This document shows, piece by piece, positions 25,486 to 33,804 of a stretch of DNA of 34,359 nt. The DNA is taken from the NCBI GenBank assembly GCA_944323275.1, contig CALUSA010000015.1:1-34359 (forward strand). The letters are read 5' to 3'. This DNA comes from Candidatus Gastranaerophilales bacterium. Lineage in GTDB: Bacteria > Cyanobacteriota > Vampirovibrionia > Gastranaerophilales > Gastranaerophilaceae. Numbering within the stretch: the first letter of the stretch is position 1; every line of letters begins with the position of its first letter. A program made the translations under genes and the position numbers. The notes under the pieces were generated by a model that had not been told where the DNA came from, ran no database searches, and saw only the letters and a program-made list of their open reading frames with translations.

Positions 25486-25655
25486 GTGTACCACTCCTAG
25501 CCTGAGATAAGAACTCTGTTCAAAACGATTGAGTATCGTTTTGAATAGAGGCAGGCTAAGTGAAAAACGAAGTTTTTCCGTACCGTATAAAAATTTACGA
25601 GCCATACATATCAGGATGCCCTCGGGTACAAGCGAGGTCCCACTCAGACATTTAA

Positions 25656-25687
25656 TAAAAGAAAAACCGGACATCAGTCCGGTTAAT
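25656..25687 (-). terminator. Terminator of the 25735-26376 gene
   Basis: On the - strand ACCGGAC pairs with GTCCGGT around a 4-nt loop and is followed by TTTTCTTTT. It lies about 50 bp after the stop codon. Confidence 0.85.
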
Positions 25688-25734
25688 TCTCTGTAAATCA
25701 GAGTCAGTAGTGCTTGTTATAGGTTAGGTTGAGG

Positions 25735-26376
25735 TTAGGTATTAGGAACCGAAAGTTCTTCGGTTTTAGAAAAGGAATACTTTTGTACGGGTGTTTTCCC
25801 CGAATAATCAACACAGCTTGTTGCAGTTGTTACACTATTGCCGTTTCGGGTATAAACATTAATTAACTGTTCATCCAGCTTTGATTTTGCATTTTTTGTC
25901 GGGATAGACATTCTGCTTACGATATTTTTGGTAACATTACCGTCTTTGTCATAAAAGACAGTGTATCTTTCATGATTTTGAAAGTCATGTATTGTTTGCG
26001 CATGTTTTTTCCCGTCTTTATCAAAATGTGTTTTTACGGATTTAACAAGCTGGGTGGTTGTAGTACCGTCAGGATTTTTAACCTTTGTTTTAACAAGCCT
26101 TGTTGTCAGTTTGCCGCCATCGTTTGTTGCTTTTTCAAAATTCTGAATAATCGGCTTTAGTGCTTGTGCGTTTCTGTAGCGGATTAACCCGAACGTAATT
26201 GCCCCCAGTGCAGCAAGTGTCAAAACCGTTTTTGCTGCGAAAGATTTTTTTTGAGTTTCCTGAGTGCTGTTTGTTTCAGCAATGCCGGCCGCTGCAGGCT
26301 GTTGAAGGTTTTGTAAATTTTTAGCTGCAAAAACTACAGGTGTGCCTGCAGTATTGCTTACACCGTAAACTGCCAT
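25735..26376 (-). CDS. Orphan single-pass membrane protein (213 aa)
   Basis: The start is at 26376, with AAGG 8 nt upstream; an in-frame ATG eight codons earlier is less likely. Residues 1-45 are polar and Ala/Gln/Thr-rich. One membrane helix (about 47-65, TVLTLAALGAITFGLI) is followed by basic residues. The remaining 145 residues are beta-rich, with DG turns (NPDGTTTT, DKDGKKH, DKDGNVT). This style resembles the orphan protein at 17950-19236, but no clear homology is visible by eye. There is no cleavable signal peptide. Function is unknown. It ends at its own terminator. Confidence 0.78.
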   Translation of the reverse strand: MAVYGVSNTAGTPVVFAAKNLQNLQQPAAAGIAETNSTQETQKKSFAAKTVLTLAALGAITFGLIRYRNAQALKPIIQNFEKATNDGGKLTTRLVKTKVKNPDGTTTTQLVKSVKTHFDKDGKKHAQTIHDFQNHERYTVFYDKDGNVTKNIVSRMSIPTKNAKSKLDEQLINVYTRNGNSVTTATSCVDYSGKTPVQKYSFSKTEELSVPNT

Positions 26377-26690
26377 AATAACTACCTTTCCGTATTTCAC
26401 ACGTTGCTCTTATACTATATTAAAAACTTTTTTTAATCAGAAATTGCGCAGAAAAGTGCATGCCAAAAAATATTGTTATTACTGAGTTTTAAGCCATTGT
26501 ATAAAATACACGGGCATGCCGTTTTTATAAAACAAAAAAATTGGCATGGTCACAAAGCCGAATATAATAACGTTTTACGGGAGTACGGCAAAATATTTTA
26601 GAGTATTTTATATATTTGTAACAAAAAAGGCATGGTCTAAAACAGCAGCAACTAAAGGATATTAAGCATATAATAAAAAATTTAAAATAA
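26377..26690. other. AT-rich intergenic stretch
   Basis: No gene is supported here. The sequence is AT-rich and has several GCATG/CATGC words (for example 26460, 26514, 26544, 26630) of unknown meaning. It should contain the promoter of the 26376 gene. A 65-codon - strand frame at 26525-26722 overlaps the flotillin terminator and lacks a ribosome site. Confidence 0.5.
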
Positions 26691-26720
26691 AAAAAAGCGG
26701 AAAATATAACAATTTTCCGC
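26691..26720 (-). terminator. Terminator of the NfeD-flotillin operon
   Basis: On the - strand GCGGAAAAT (26720-26712) pairs with ATTTTCCGC (26705-26697), followed by a long T run. It lies 28 bp after the flotillin stop. Confidence 0.92.
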
Positions 26721-26747
26721 ATGGTACATATATGAAATTACCATCTA

Positions 26748-28334
26748 TTATTCTATTCCATTATCTTTCATTTCGGAAGGTTTTTCAACTCCTGTATTAA
26801 CATTTGCAACAGAATTTTCAATTTCTTTTTCTCCTGCAACCTTACCGAGTATCTGAGGAAGCTCAACTCCAGCCTGATGAGCAAGGTCATGCATAGCCGG
26901 CAATGCCTTAATCAAATCACGCATAAAATTTGCAGTGGTACTGCCGTTAGCCGAACCCGAGCCGCCGTCCCAGACAGTAATTTTATCAAATTTGATATTT
27001 TTAATTGCGTCAACCTGTTTTGCAACAATATCCTCAATTTTTTCTATCATAAGGAAGCTTGTTGCAATCTCCGGTCTGTTATTGCTGATTTTAACGAGTT
27101 CTTCATAACCTTTTGCCTTAGCCTCGAGCACTGCTTTAACCCCTTCGGCTTCTGCAAAATATTTTGCTCTTATAGCATCAGCTTCACCGAGAGCAATACG
27201 TCTTTGTCTTTCTGCTTCGGCATCAGCTTCTACCTGAATTTTAAGTTTTTCAACTTCCTGTCTTGCAAGTTCTTCTTTCTTTAATCTTGCTTCTTCCTGT
27301 TCTTTTTGAGCCATTAAAACATCACGTTCGGCGTTTGCTTTTGCAACTTCACCCAGTTTTAAAGCTTCTGCCTGTTTAACGGCAAGTGTAGCATTGTAAT
27401 CGGCAATATTTGCTTTAGCAATGTTTTCACCTTCAACAGCCTGAGCTTCAAGGTTAGCGGTTTGAATACGCTGGTCTTTCATTGCTTCTGTTTTACCGAT
27501 AGCTGTCAATGCCTGCTGTTCCGCTACCTGAACTTCTCTTATCTTAGCGGCTTCGGCTTCACCGATAACTGCGGTTGAATTGATATTAGCAGTTTGAACA
27601 CGCTGTTCTTTTTCAGCATTTGTTTTACCGATTAAAGTCTGGGCTGTTTGTTCTGCCACTTGAACTTCTTTTTCTTTATTGGCAGATGCCTCGCCGACTG
27701 CACCGAGTTTTTCCTGCTGTGCAACTTCAACTTTAGCTTTATTTATAGCTTCTGCAGCGGCTTTTTTACCGATTGCGTCAATATAGCCCGATTCATCAGT
27801 AATATCTTTTATGTTAACGTTAATAATTTCAAGCCCGATTTTATTAAGCTCTGTGTTAACGTTAGCGTTAATCTGTTCAAGGAATTTTTCTCTGTCCTGA
27901 TTTATTTCTTCAATAGTCAAGGTCGCAATTGCAAGACGCAGCTGACCGAGAATAATATCACTTGCCTGAGTGATTATATCCGCTTTTGACAAGCCGAGCA
28001 GACGTTCTGCAGCATTAATCATAATGCGTTCATCCGTTGAAATACCGAAGGTAAATGTGGAAGGCACGGCAACACGAATATTACCTTTTGACAAAGCACC
28101 TTTCAGGTCAATGTCCGTTGTCATCGGTTCCAGAGGCAGAACACCGTAATCTTGAATAAGCGGGATTATAAAAGTACCGCCGCCGTGAACACATTTTGCG
28201 GTTTTATCACCGCCGGTTTTACCGTAAACAACTATAATTCTGTTGGAAGGACACCTTTTGTACTGATTGGCAATGAAGATAAGCAATGCCAGAACAATTA
28301 ACAGAGGAATACCGAAAAATATCAGTGTTGTCAT
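26748..28334 (-). CDS. Flotillin-like protein
   Basis: A 528-residue membrane scaffold of the flotillin/SPFH family, which organises membrane microdomains. There is an N-terminal membrane anchor (about 4-23, IFFGIPLLIVLALLIFIAN) and an SPFH/band-7 domain (about 25-190). A long Ala/Glu-rich coiled coil follows (about 190-430), with a repeating (V/I)Q-x-A-(N/E)...IG-x-T/A-(N/E)A pattern, then a Gly/Ser linker and C-terminal helix. AGGA lies about 8 nt before the ATG. It lies 17 bp after the NfeD-like gene. This is the same arrangement as B. subtilis yuaF-floT, which favours the FloT type over FloA. Confidence 0.93.
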   Translation of the reverse strand: MTTLIFFGIPLLIVLALLIFIANQYKRCPSNRIIVVYGKTGGDKTAKCVHGGGTFIIPLIQDYGVLPLEPMTTDIDLKGALSKGNIRVAVPSTFTFGISTDERIMINAAERLLGLSKADIITQASDIILGQLRLAIATLTIEEINQDREKFLEQINANVNTELNKIGLEIINVNIKDITDESGYIDAIGKKAAAEAINKAKVEVAQQEKLGAVGEASANKEKEVQVAEQTAQTLIGKTNAEKEQRVQTANINSTAVIGEAEAAKIREVQVAEQQALTAIGKTEAMKDQRIQTANLEAQAVEGENIAKANIADYNATLAVKQAEALKLGEVAKANAERDVLMAQKEQEEARLKKEELARQEVEKLKIQVEADAEAERQRRIALGEADAIRAKYFAEAEGVKAVLEAKAKGYEELVKISNNRPEIATSFLMIEKIEDIVAKQVDAIKNIKFDKITVWDGGSGSANGSTTANFMRDLIKALPAMHDLAHQAGVELPQILGKVAGEKEIENSVANVNTGVEKPSEMKDNGIE

Positions 28335-28351
28335 AAATTAATCCTTTCTAA

Positions 28352-28897
28352 TTATTCTTTTACAATAAAAATCTTTTTATCTTCCACCCTGTTCACTTTA
28401 ACCGGAGTAAAAGATTCTATCTGTTCGTCAGTGTCGTTAAATACTGTTATTACGGACAGTTTATCTTTAACTGTTAATTCAGCCTGTCCTTGCGCATGCG
28501 GAGCTATCCTTGTATAAGCTTTGCCTGTTGCGCAAAGATAATCGGAATCCTTTGTGACAGGTGTTTCATCAAGTTTTTTTACACAAAGCATTAAAAATGC
28601 ATACATTACGGCAAAAAACACACCGAAGACAACTGCACCGAAAATACCGAACCATAACGGCAAATCCCAGCTATGATAAAACACATAGCCGACCCAGCCA
28701 AACCCCATAAAAAACGACAGTATTGCTTCTATGGACAGAAAATTAAACGAGGTGTCAGTTTCGGCGATTGTATTAAAATCTATAGACAACTCTGAAAGTC
28801 CGCCAGCCGTAAAATACACTACCATTTTAATAACAAACAGTACGGTAGAAACAATACCTAACCATAAAAATATGTCCGAAAAACTCATAGTCTGCAT
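28352..28897 (-). CDS. NfeD/YuaF-like membrane protein
   Basis: A 181-residue partner of the flotillin gene. It has three or four membrane helices (about 8-30, 54-74, 80-108) and a C-terminal beta-rich OB-like domain (about 118-181: ATGKAYTRIAP...). The OB domain and the flotillin partner define the NfeD family. YuaF in Bacillus has the same short, protease-free form. AGGA lies 10 nt before the ATG. It is the first gene of a two-gene operon. Confidence 0.85.
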   Translation of the reverse strand: MQTMSFSDIFLWLGIVSTVLFVIKMVVYFTAGGLSELSIDFNTIAETDTSFNFLSIEAILSFFMGFGWVGYVFYHSWDLPLWFGIFGAVVFGVFFAVMYAFLMLCVKKLDETPVTKDSDYLCATGKAYTRIAPHAQGQAELTVKDKLSVITVFNDTDEQIESFTPVKVNRVEDKKIFIVKE

Positions 28898-28982
28898 AAT
28901 TCAAAATTCCTATATAATAACCACCTGAAGCATATTATAAAGCTCAAACCCGCACATCATACGTATAAAGTATTATGCAAAA

Positions 28983-29639
28983 CTATTTCACCAGTTCGTC
29001 AAAGTTATCCGCCGCATACTTATACAAATCGTTAAGAGCTGTTTCTACTTTTTGACGCAAATTTTCTGCTTCTTCTTTTGAACAATCTGCAGGTATATAT
29101 ATAGGCTCGCCATACACGGCAATAGTTTTTACCCCCAGAACAGGAAAACGGAATTCATCCCATGTATTAAATTTTAACAGCCATTTTGAAGGCGAATACC
29201 ATGTCATTGGAACAATAGGCACACCGGTAAGTTTGGCAATATTAATAACACCGTCTTTTACTTTCCCCTTGGGACCTCTCGGACCGTCGATTGTAATGGC
29301 TGCATTTTCGCCCTGCTCAAGCTTTTCTATCATAGCTAATGAAGCGGACGCACCCGCTCTTTTATAAGAGCCTCTAACTACTCTTATCCCCATGTGCTCT
29401 GTTGCTGCAGCAATAATATCACCGTCATTTGACTTTGAAATCATTACATTCAGACTTCCTCTGTCTTCATTTGCATACAATGCGCACTGATGGGCATGCC
29501 AAAGGGCAAATATGACCGGTTTATCTTTTGGATAATTTATATTTTTGCAGTTATAAAAAAGGCTCTCAAAAGCATAGAACCACTTTACAATGAAAGATAA
29601 AGCACTAACCAGATATTTTTTGTCTATTTTTTTAAACAT
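28983..29639 (-). CDS. DUF374 lysophospholipid acyltransferase-like protein
   Basis: A 218-residue protein of the DUF374/LPLAT-like family. The family motifs are ALWHAHQ (45-51), in place of the classic HxxxxD, and TIDGPRGPKGKVKDG (116-130), followed by IAKLTGVPIVPM. The N-terminus has one hydrophobic helix, so it is probably membrane-associated. Members are related to lipid A and phospholipid acyltransferases, but the substrate is not known from sequence. There is no Shine-Dalgarno. TATAAT (29654-29649 on the - strand) ends 9 nt before the ATG, another possible leaderless start. The gene stands alone. Confidence 0.88.
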   Translation of the reverse strand: MFKKIDKKYLVSALSFIVKWFYAFESLFYNCKNINYPKDKPVIFALWHAHQCALYANEDRGSLNVMISKSNDGDIIAAATEHMGIRVVRGSYKRAGASASLAMIEKLEQGENAAITIDGPRGPKGKVKDGVINIAKLTGVPIVPMTWYSPSKWLLKFNTWDEFRFPVLGVKTIAVYGEPIYIPADCSKEEAENLRQKVETALNDLYKYAADNFDELVK

Positions 29640-29854
29640 AATACTTATATTATATTAAAAAAATTTTTTTAGTAATATATCAGGTTCCGAATTTATATTC
29701 AAACAGCTAAAATCGTCACCGCAAAATTGTTAAAACTTTTCATTTACTATAAAAAACACGTTACATTTTTAATAAATTTTGGATTTTCTGTCAATTATTC
29801 CTGACATTACGCTTTTATATTATTATGTAGTGTTTTGTGAAGCAGGAATATTTT

Positions 29855-32608
29855 ATGATAGACAGGTTAAACTACCCCCCTAACATCAACGGCAAATGTG
29901 AAAAAAAAACCGCCGTACAGGAAAATAATATTTGTACTTATACCCCGCAGCATAACAATGTAAAAATTCCTGCGGAAACTTACCGTGCATACAGCGTTAT
30001 AAACTTTAAAGGCAGGTCTGATAAGGATGTTCCTGATTGCAGAAAGCTTCTGGAATCCGGCTATACGGGAATAAAAAACTCATCGCCTTCGGACCCGGCA
30101 ACAGTTGCAGAGGCAGTGGAAATTTTAAAACCTTTAAAGCTAACGGAAAAGAAACTGTTAGACTATCTTATGGCATGTTCTTTTGACTCACATGACGAAA
30201 ACGTTACAATAAACAAGCAAGCACTTTATTACACAATGCTGCTGCATGGAAAATTCAGAGATGTGCCGTCTGCCAAAATACCTAATATAATTGCGTCTTC
30301 TATGGATAATGAAAACAAATGTTTTTCCGAAACTAAATTTGAAGCTTTATTCGACGCTGCAGGCAGGCTGCGTATGAGCAAAAGAAACTCGCTTAAACGT
30401 CCGAGGGAAGACAATTATACCAATGCAAGAAAACTTGCGCTTATTCACAAATCAAAGTTAACTGAAGCACTGGCAGAAATTTTAAAAGAAAATCCTGTTC
30501 AAAAGGAATATCCCTTCTCTCCTGAAGATTTATTTGATATTGACATAAAAAAAGAAAAACAAGACCTGTTAAACACGGTTGATATGCTTAAAGCAGAAAA
30601 GAAAATACCTGAAGAACTCGCTCAAAGTATGAAATCGGCACTGGAGAAAAATAATTTTGACATAAAAACAATATTTTCAAACTATTACTCTTTGCTCAAC
30701 GAGTGCAAAACATTAGAAGATGTCAAAGAATTTTATCCTGAGATAGAAATCCCCGTGCTAAATTTGGAAAATAACGGTTTTAAAAAAGTTTTAAAAAGCA
30801 GGCTCGCCAGAGAAGATATGGACAAAATCGGGCTTGATATATTGAAAAAACTTTATATCGACTTAAAACCCGCTGCCAATATCGTAGTCAATTTGGATAA
30901 CAGCTATCCGACGACTTATCAATCCATGATTAACGCAGGATTAGGCTTTGGCAAAGTCGATAAGGATATTTGTGCCGTGATTGACAAAACAGACCGTTTA
31001 AAAGAGCAATTTAAAGGAATAAAGGAACTTGACGACAAAGAGCTTGAGTTTTTAATAAGAAAAAATGCCACAAAAGAAAGCCGTATCTGGGCAGAATATA
31101 TTGGAATTACAAACAAATACTGGCATCCGGTACGTGCTATTGCGCACAAACAAAAACATCCCGTAACCTCATATTACCAAACAGACAAGCTTGTTAACGG
31201 TTATTTGTTCTATCTTTTCAAATATCAAAACAAGGCTGTTACCTCTAAAAATCCGCTGGAACAATACACTGACGGAAAGGCTTTTAACAAAGAAAAGAAA
31301 GCTGCTCTCGATAAGATTTATTTTTTATACAGAAATAATTACAATCCGCAAATCAACAGTAAGGAATTTCTCGAGTTTAAAAAGAATTTTGATTTAGAGG
31401 CAATGGAGAAATCCCTGACAAAACTCGAACGCCACTATAAAAATACTTTTGCTAACTGGTTTATGACACCGCAGCGCAGACAAAACTACGAAAAAGCTCT
31501 TGAAAATTCCTACAGGCTTATTCTTGAAAAAATGGATATCTACGACCAATCGCACAAAAAACATGATATTGACGTATCTGCCATTATTGAAGACAAACTC
31601 TCTAACGAAGAACTCGTTGATTACATTGCGGAAACAGAAGATGACGAAACCAAAAATCTGCAAAAAGATTTTAACAGATTAAGAAATATTGTTAAAAACT
31701 CATATAATCCTGATTTAATTAATATGTTCAACAGCTACGTAGGCTCAAATTCCGCAGACATAGACTGCGAAAACTATTTGTTATACAAACCGCTTGTAGA
31801 AGCCTGTATCGAAAACAATCAAATAACAAACCCGCTCAAACTGGTTGCTCTGTTCAAGCTGCATGATTCTTATTTGAATTACTTATTTAAAACCGAAAAT
31901 TCAGACCTGAGCTTTGAAACCTACACTGCGCAGGTCGAGGCAAAACATACAAAAAATGATGGTGATGTGGATTACAAAGCAATAATACTGGAAACAGATA
32001 TCGAAAAAGAATATACAATGCTTTCCGACAATCCTGACAGCAACGAAATAGCTGAACTGATTAAAATTTTAGACTCAAAATTTGTTGCGGACGGAAAAAA
32101 TGACTACAAATCAGCTTTAGCATTAATAAAAATGTACAACAATCTGCCGGAAATGTTTAAAAACAAATTTTACACACTTGCAGAAAATACCTACAAAATT
32201 AATGACACAATATTTGTACGGCAGTTGACTGATATGTATGAAAAAATAGCCTCGTGGAATCTTGATAAACCTGAAATAATTACAATGGACGCTGACAAAA
32301 TCCCTCAGAAAGTAGTTATTACGCCGGAAGCAAAATACGAACTTTTAGAAGACTGCAACGGAAACATTGAGCGTTTTGATACGATTTTGAATAAATTCTA
32401 TTGCGCAGCCCAAAAAAGAGTAGGCAGCAAACAGGGACAGGGGGTTAAAGTTCTGAGTGAAAATGTTAAATATGCTGCAGAACTTAAGATACAGGGAGCT
32501 CAGGCAATAGGCAGCAAAAGACTGTACGCCAGAGAAGCCTGTGCAGAAGACATAAAAAAATACGGCAATGTCAAATATGTTTTTGACACGCTTGATGAAC
32601 ATTTATAA
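29855..32608 (+). CDS. Large orphan protein (917 aa) with N-terminal NFKG motif
   Basis: The start at the ATG 29855 has AGGA about 8 nt upstream; a GTG six codons earlier has none. The first 60 residues are polar and look disordered, then come YSVINFKGRSD and a long, mostly helical soluble protein. There is no signal peptide, membrane segment or known catalytic motif. It is rich in Lys, Asp and Asn. It is followed 11 bp later by a CheR-like methyltransferase, surely on the same mRNA. The methyltransferase may act on it or with it, by context only. Confidence 0.85.
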   Translation: MIDRLNYPPNINGKCEKKTAVQENNICTYTPQHNNVKIPAETYRAYSVINFKGRSDKDVPDCRKLLESGYTGIKNSSPSDPATVAEAVEILKPLKLTEKKLLDYLMACSFDSHDENVTINKQALYYTMLLHGKFRDVPSAKIPNIIASSMDNENKCFSETKFEALFDAAGRLRMSKRNSLKRPREDNYTNARKLALIHKSKLTEALAEILKENPVQKEYPFSPEDLFDIDIKKEKQDLLNTVDMLKAEKKIPEELAQSMKSALEKNNFDIKTIFSNYYSLLNECKTLEDVKEFYPEIEIPVLNLENNGFKKVLKSRLAREDMDKIGLDILKKLYIDLKPAANIVVNLDNSYPTTYQSMINAGLGFGKVDKDICAVIDKTDRLKEQFKGIKELDDKELEFLIRKNATKESRIWAEYIGITNKYWHPVRAIAHKQKHPVTSYYQTDKLVNGYLFYLFKYQNKAVTSKNPLEQYTDGKAFNKEKKAALDKIYFLYRNNYNPQINSKEFLEFKKNFDLEAMEKSLTKLERHYKNTFANWFMTPQRRQNYEKALENSYRLILEKMDIYDQSHKKHDIDVSAIIEDKLSNEELVDYIAETEDDETKNLQKDFNRLRNIVKNSYNPDLINMFNSYVGSNSADIDCENYLLYKPLVEACIENNQITNPLKLVALFKLHDSYLNYLFKTENSDLSFETYTAQVEAKHTKNDGDVDYKAIILETDIEKEYTMLSDNPDSNEIAELIKILDSKFVADGKNDYKSALALIKMYNNLPEMFKNKFYTLAENTYKINDTIFVRQLTDMYEKIASWNLDKPEIITMDADKIPQKVVITPEAKYELLEDCNGNIERFDTILNKFYCAAQKRVGSKQGQGVKVLSENVKYAAELKIQGAQAIGSKRLYAREACAEDIKKYGNVKYVFDTLDEHL

Positions 32609-32619
32609 AGGTAAACACA

Positions 32620-33420
32620 ATGAATATAACCGCCTTTGTTCCTGTAAATAATAAAAACACATACACAAAATTACCCTCCTTTAAATCAAATTCCAGAAGT
32701 TATACTCAGTGGAATTTGGATACAATGAACTGTACTACCTGTATGTTTCGTGATGATTTGAACTGGAGAGGCTTTAGCAACTTTGTCCTAAAAAACTTCA
32801 ACGACAAAGATAAAGTAAATATTGTCATGTTTGCAGCATCTGACGGTTCCGAAGCATATACAACAATTATTTCGCTTCTTGAAAATTCCGATGACAAAAA
32901 ATGCAGCGTAAAAAAATTTTTCCCTATCAAGGCTTATGATATAGATGACGAAATTATCAATGCCGCAAAAAGCGGGTATATCAACACAAGAAGCTTTGAA
33001 CGTATGAATTTGCTGACAAATTGCGATAATTATTATAAATATTTCAGCAATGCAGACAGACCTCTTGTTATTAATTCCGACCCAGCAAGTATGAATTTAA
33101 ATAACGGCGGCTATTGTGATTTAAAAACTCTTAAAGCAAAAAGAATTTTAACCGACAATGTAAAATTTGATTATGGAGATATGATTTTAAAACTGAGAGA
33201 ACTCAAGGACGACTCAAACACCGTGCTGATGTGCAGAAACGTACTGGGGTATTTTGAAAACGACAAAATAGAAGATTTTGTAAAATTAGCCTCGAATAAA
33301 TTAAAAAAAGGGAGCATTTTTGTTATAGGTCAGCACGATTCCGTATTGTTTAATATAGACGAATGCCTGAAACAAAACGGTTTTGAAAAAATAATGACTA
33401 ATGTTTATAAAAAAGCTTGA
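32620..33420 (+). CDS. Diverged CheR-like SAM methyltransferase with N-terminal motif
   Basis: 266 residues with AAAGG about 8 nt before the ATG. The catalytic layout matches CheR: TCMFRD (40-45, like TxFFRD), VNIVMFAASDGSEAY (66-80, SAM loop, like ACSTGEEPY), AYDIDDEIINAAKSGYI (105-121), and CRNVLGYF (205-212, like CRNVLIYF), followed by LKKGSIFVIGQHDSV. The N-terminal 28 residues precede the fold and contain LPSFKSNS, resembling the FKG-type motif. No chemoreceptor, CheA, CheB or CheW is in the window, so the substrate need not be a chemoreceptor. The SAM loop departs from the consensus (SDGSEAY), but the acidic position is kept. Confidence 0.8.
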   Translation: MNITAFVPVNNKNTYTKLPSFKSNSRSYTQWNLDTMNCTTCMFRDDLNWRGFSNFVLKNFNDKDKVNIVMFAASDGSEAYTTIISLLENSDDKKCSVKKFFPIKAYDIDDEIINAAKSGYINTRSFERMNLLTNCDNYYKYFSNADRPLVINSDPASMNLNNGGYCDLKTLKAKRILTDNVKFDYGDMILKLRELKDDSNTVLMCRNVLGYFENDKIEDFVKLASNKLKKGSIFVIGQHDSVLFNIDECLKQNGFEKIMTNVYKKA

Positions 33421-33476
33421 AAAAAGATTATTATTTGATATATTTTTATTACTGACATTAGTGTCACTCAAGGCGG

Positions 33477-33520
33477 ACTCTGCCGAACAAAACAGTCCTG
33501 TGAATTGTTTTAGGAGAGGG
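33477..33520 (-). repeat. Hairpin element copy 6 (reverse orientation)
   Basis: ACTCTGCCGA border, CAAAACAGTCC stem arm with one G-U and one mismatch, GAGAGGG border. Outer GACTC/GAGTC closes it. Confidence 0.78.
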
Positions 33521-33614
33521 GAGTCAAGTGGTTAAGACCTCGCCATATTGAGATTAGTGTTCCGATACAGGAACCGCAATAAAAAATTTAAAATTGAATA
33601 AAGTAACGTGGCGG

Positions 33615-33658
33615 ACTCTGCCGAGCAAAACAATCCTGTGGATTGTTTTGGGAGAGGG
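33615..33658 (-). repeat. Hairpin element copy 7 (reverse orientation)
   Basis: ACTCTGCCGA border, perfect stem CAAAACAATCC/GGATTGTTTTG around TGT, then GAGAGGG. The same stem as copy 8. Confidence 0.83.
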
Positions 33659-33760
33659 GAGTCAAGTGGTTAAGACCTCGCCATATTGAGATTAAGTTCC
33701 AGTTGAGGAAACTCAATAAAAAAATTTAAAATTGAATAATCAAAAATAAACATGTGGCGG

Positions 33761-33804
33761 ACTCTGCCGAGCAAAACAATCCTGTGGATTGTTTTGAGAG
33801 AGGG
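33761..33804 (-). repeat. Hairpin element copy 8 (reverse orientation)
   Basis: Almost identical to copy 7, in the unit next to the intact tRNA-His. Confidence 0.83.

Larger units (their letters stand above)
25216..25586 (+). ncRNA. Candidate large structured RNA of about 370 nt, unassigned
   Basis: A protein-free stretch with nested long-range complementarity. The closing helix is GCGGTACGGA/TCCGTACCGT (25216-25225 with 25577-25586). A 5' domain is closed by TAGTCAAC/GTTGACTA (25236-25243 with 25328-25335) and holds TTGAACGGA/TCCGTTCAA (25260-25268 with 25317-25325). GGGTCTA/TAGACTC (25368-25374 with 25424-25430) encloses one hairpin element. TAGCCTG/CAGGCTA (25498-25504 with 25552-25558) encloses an 11-bp hairpin. 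Two internal wobble pairs are G-U only if + is the transcribed strand, which suggests + polarity. No family is recognised: GAGGAAAGT at 25354 recalls RNase P RNA, but the other conserved blocks are absent. Confidence 0.55.

Noticed and set aside
25423-25674. An 83-codon - strand frame.
   Set aside because: It crosses a hairpin element and the candidate structured RNA, with no protein-like composition or ribosome site.
26525-26722. A 65-codon - strand frame rich in Phe and Cys.
   Set aside because: It overlaps the flotillin terminator and reflects AT-rich translation; no ribosome site.
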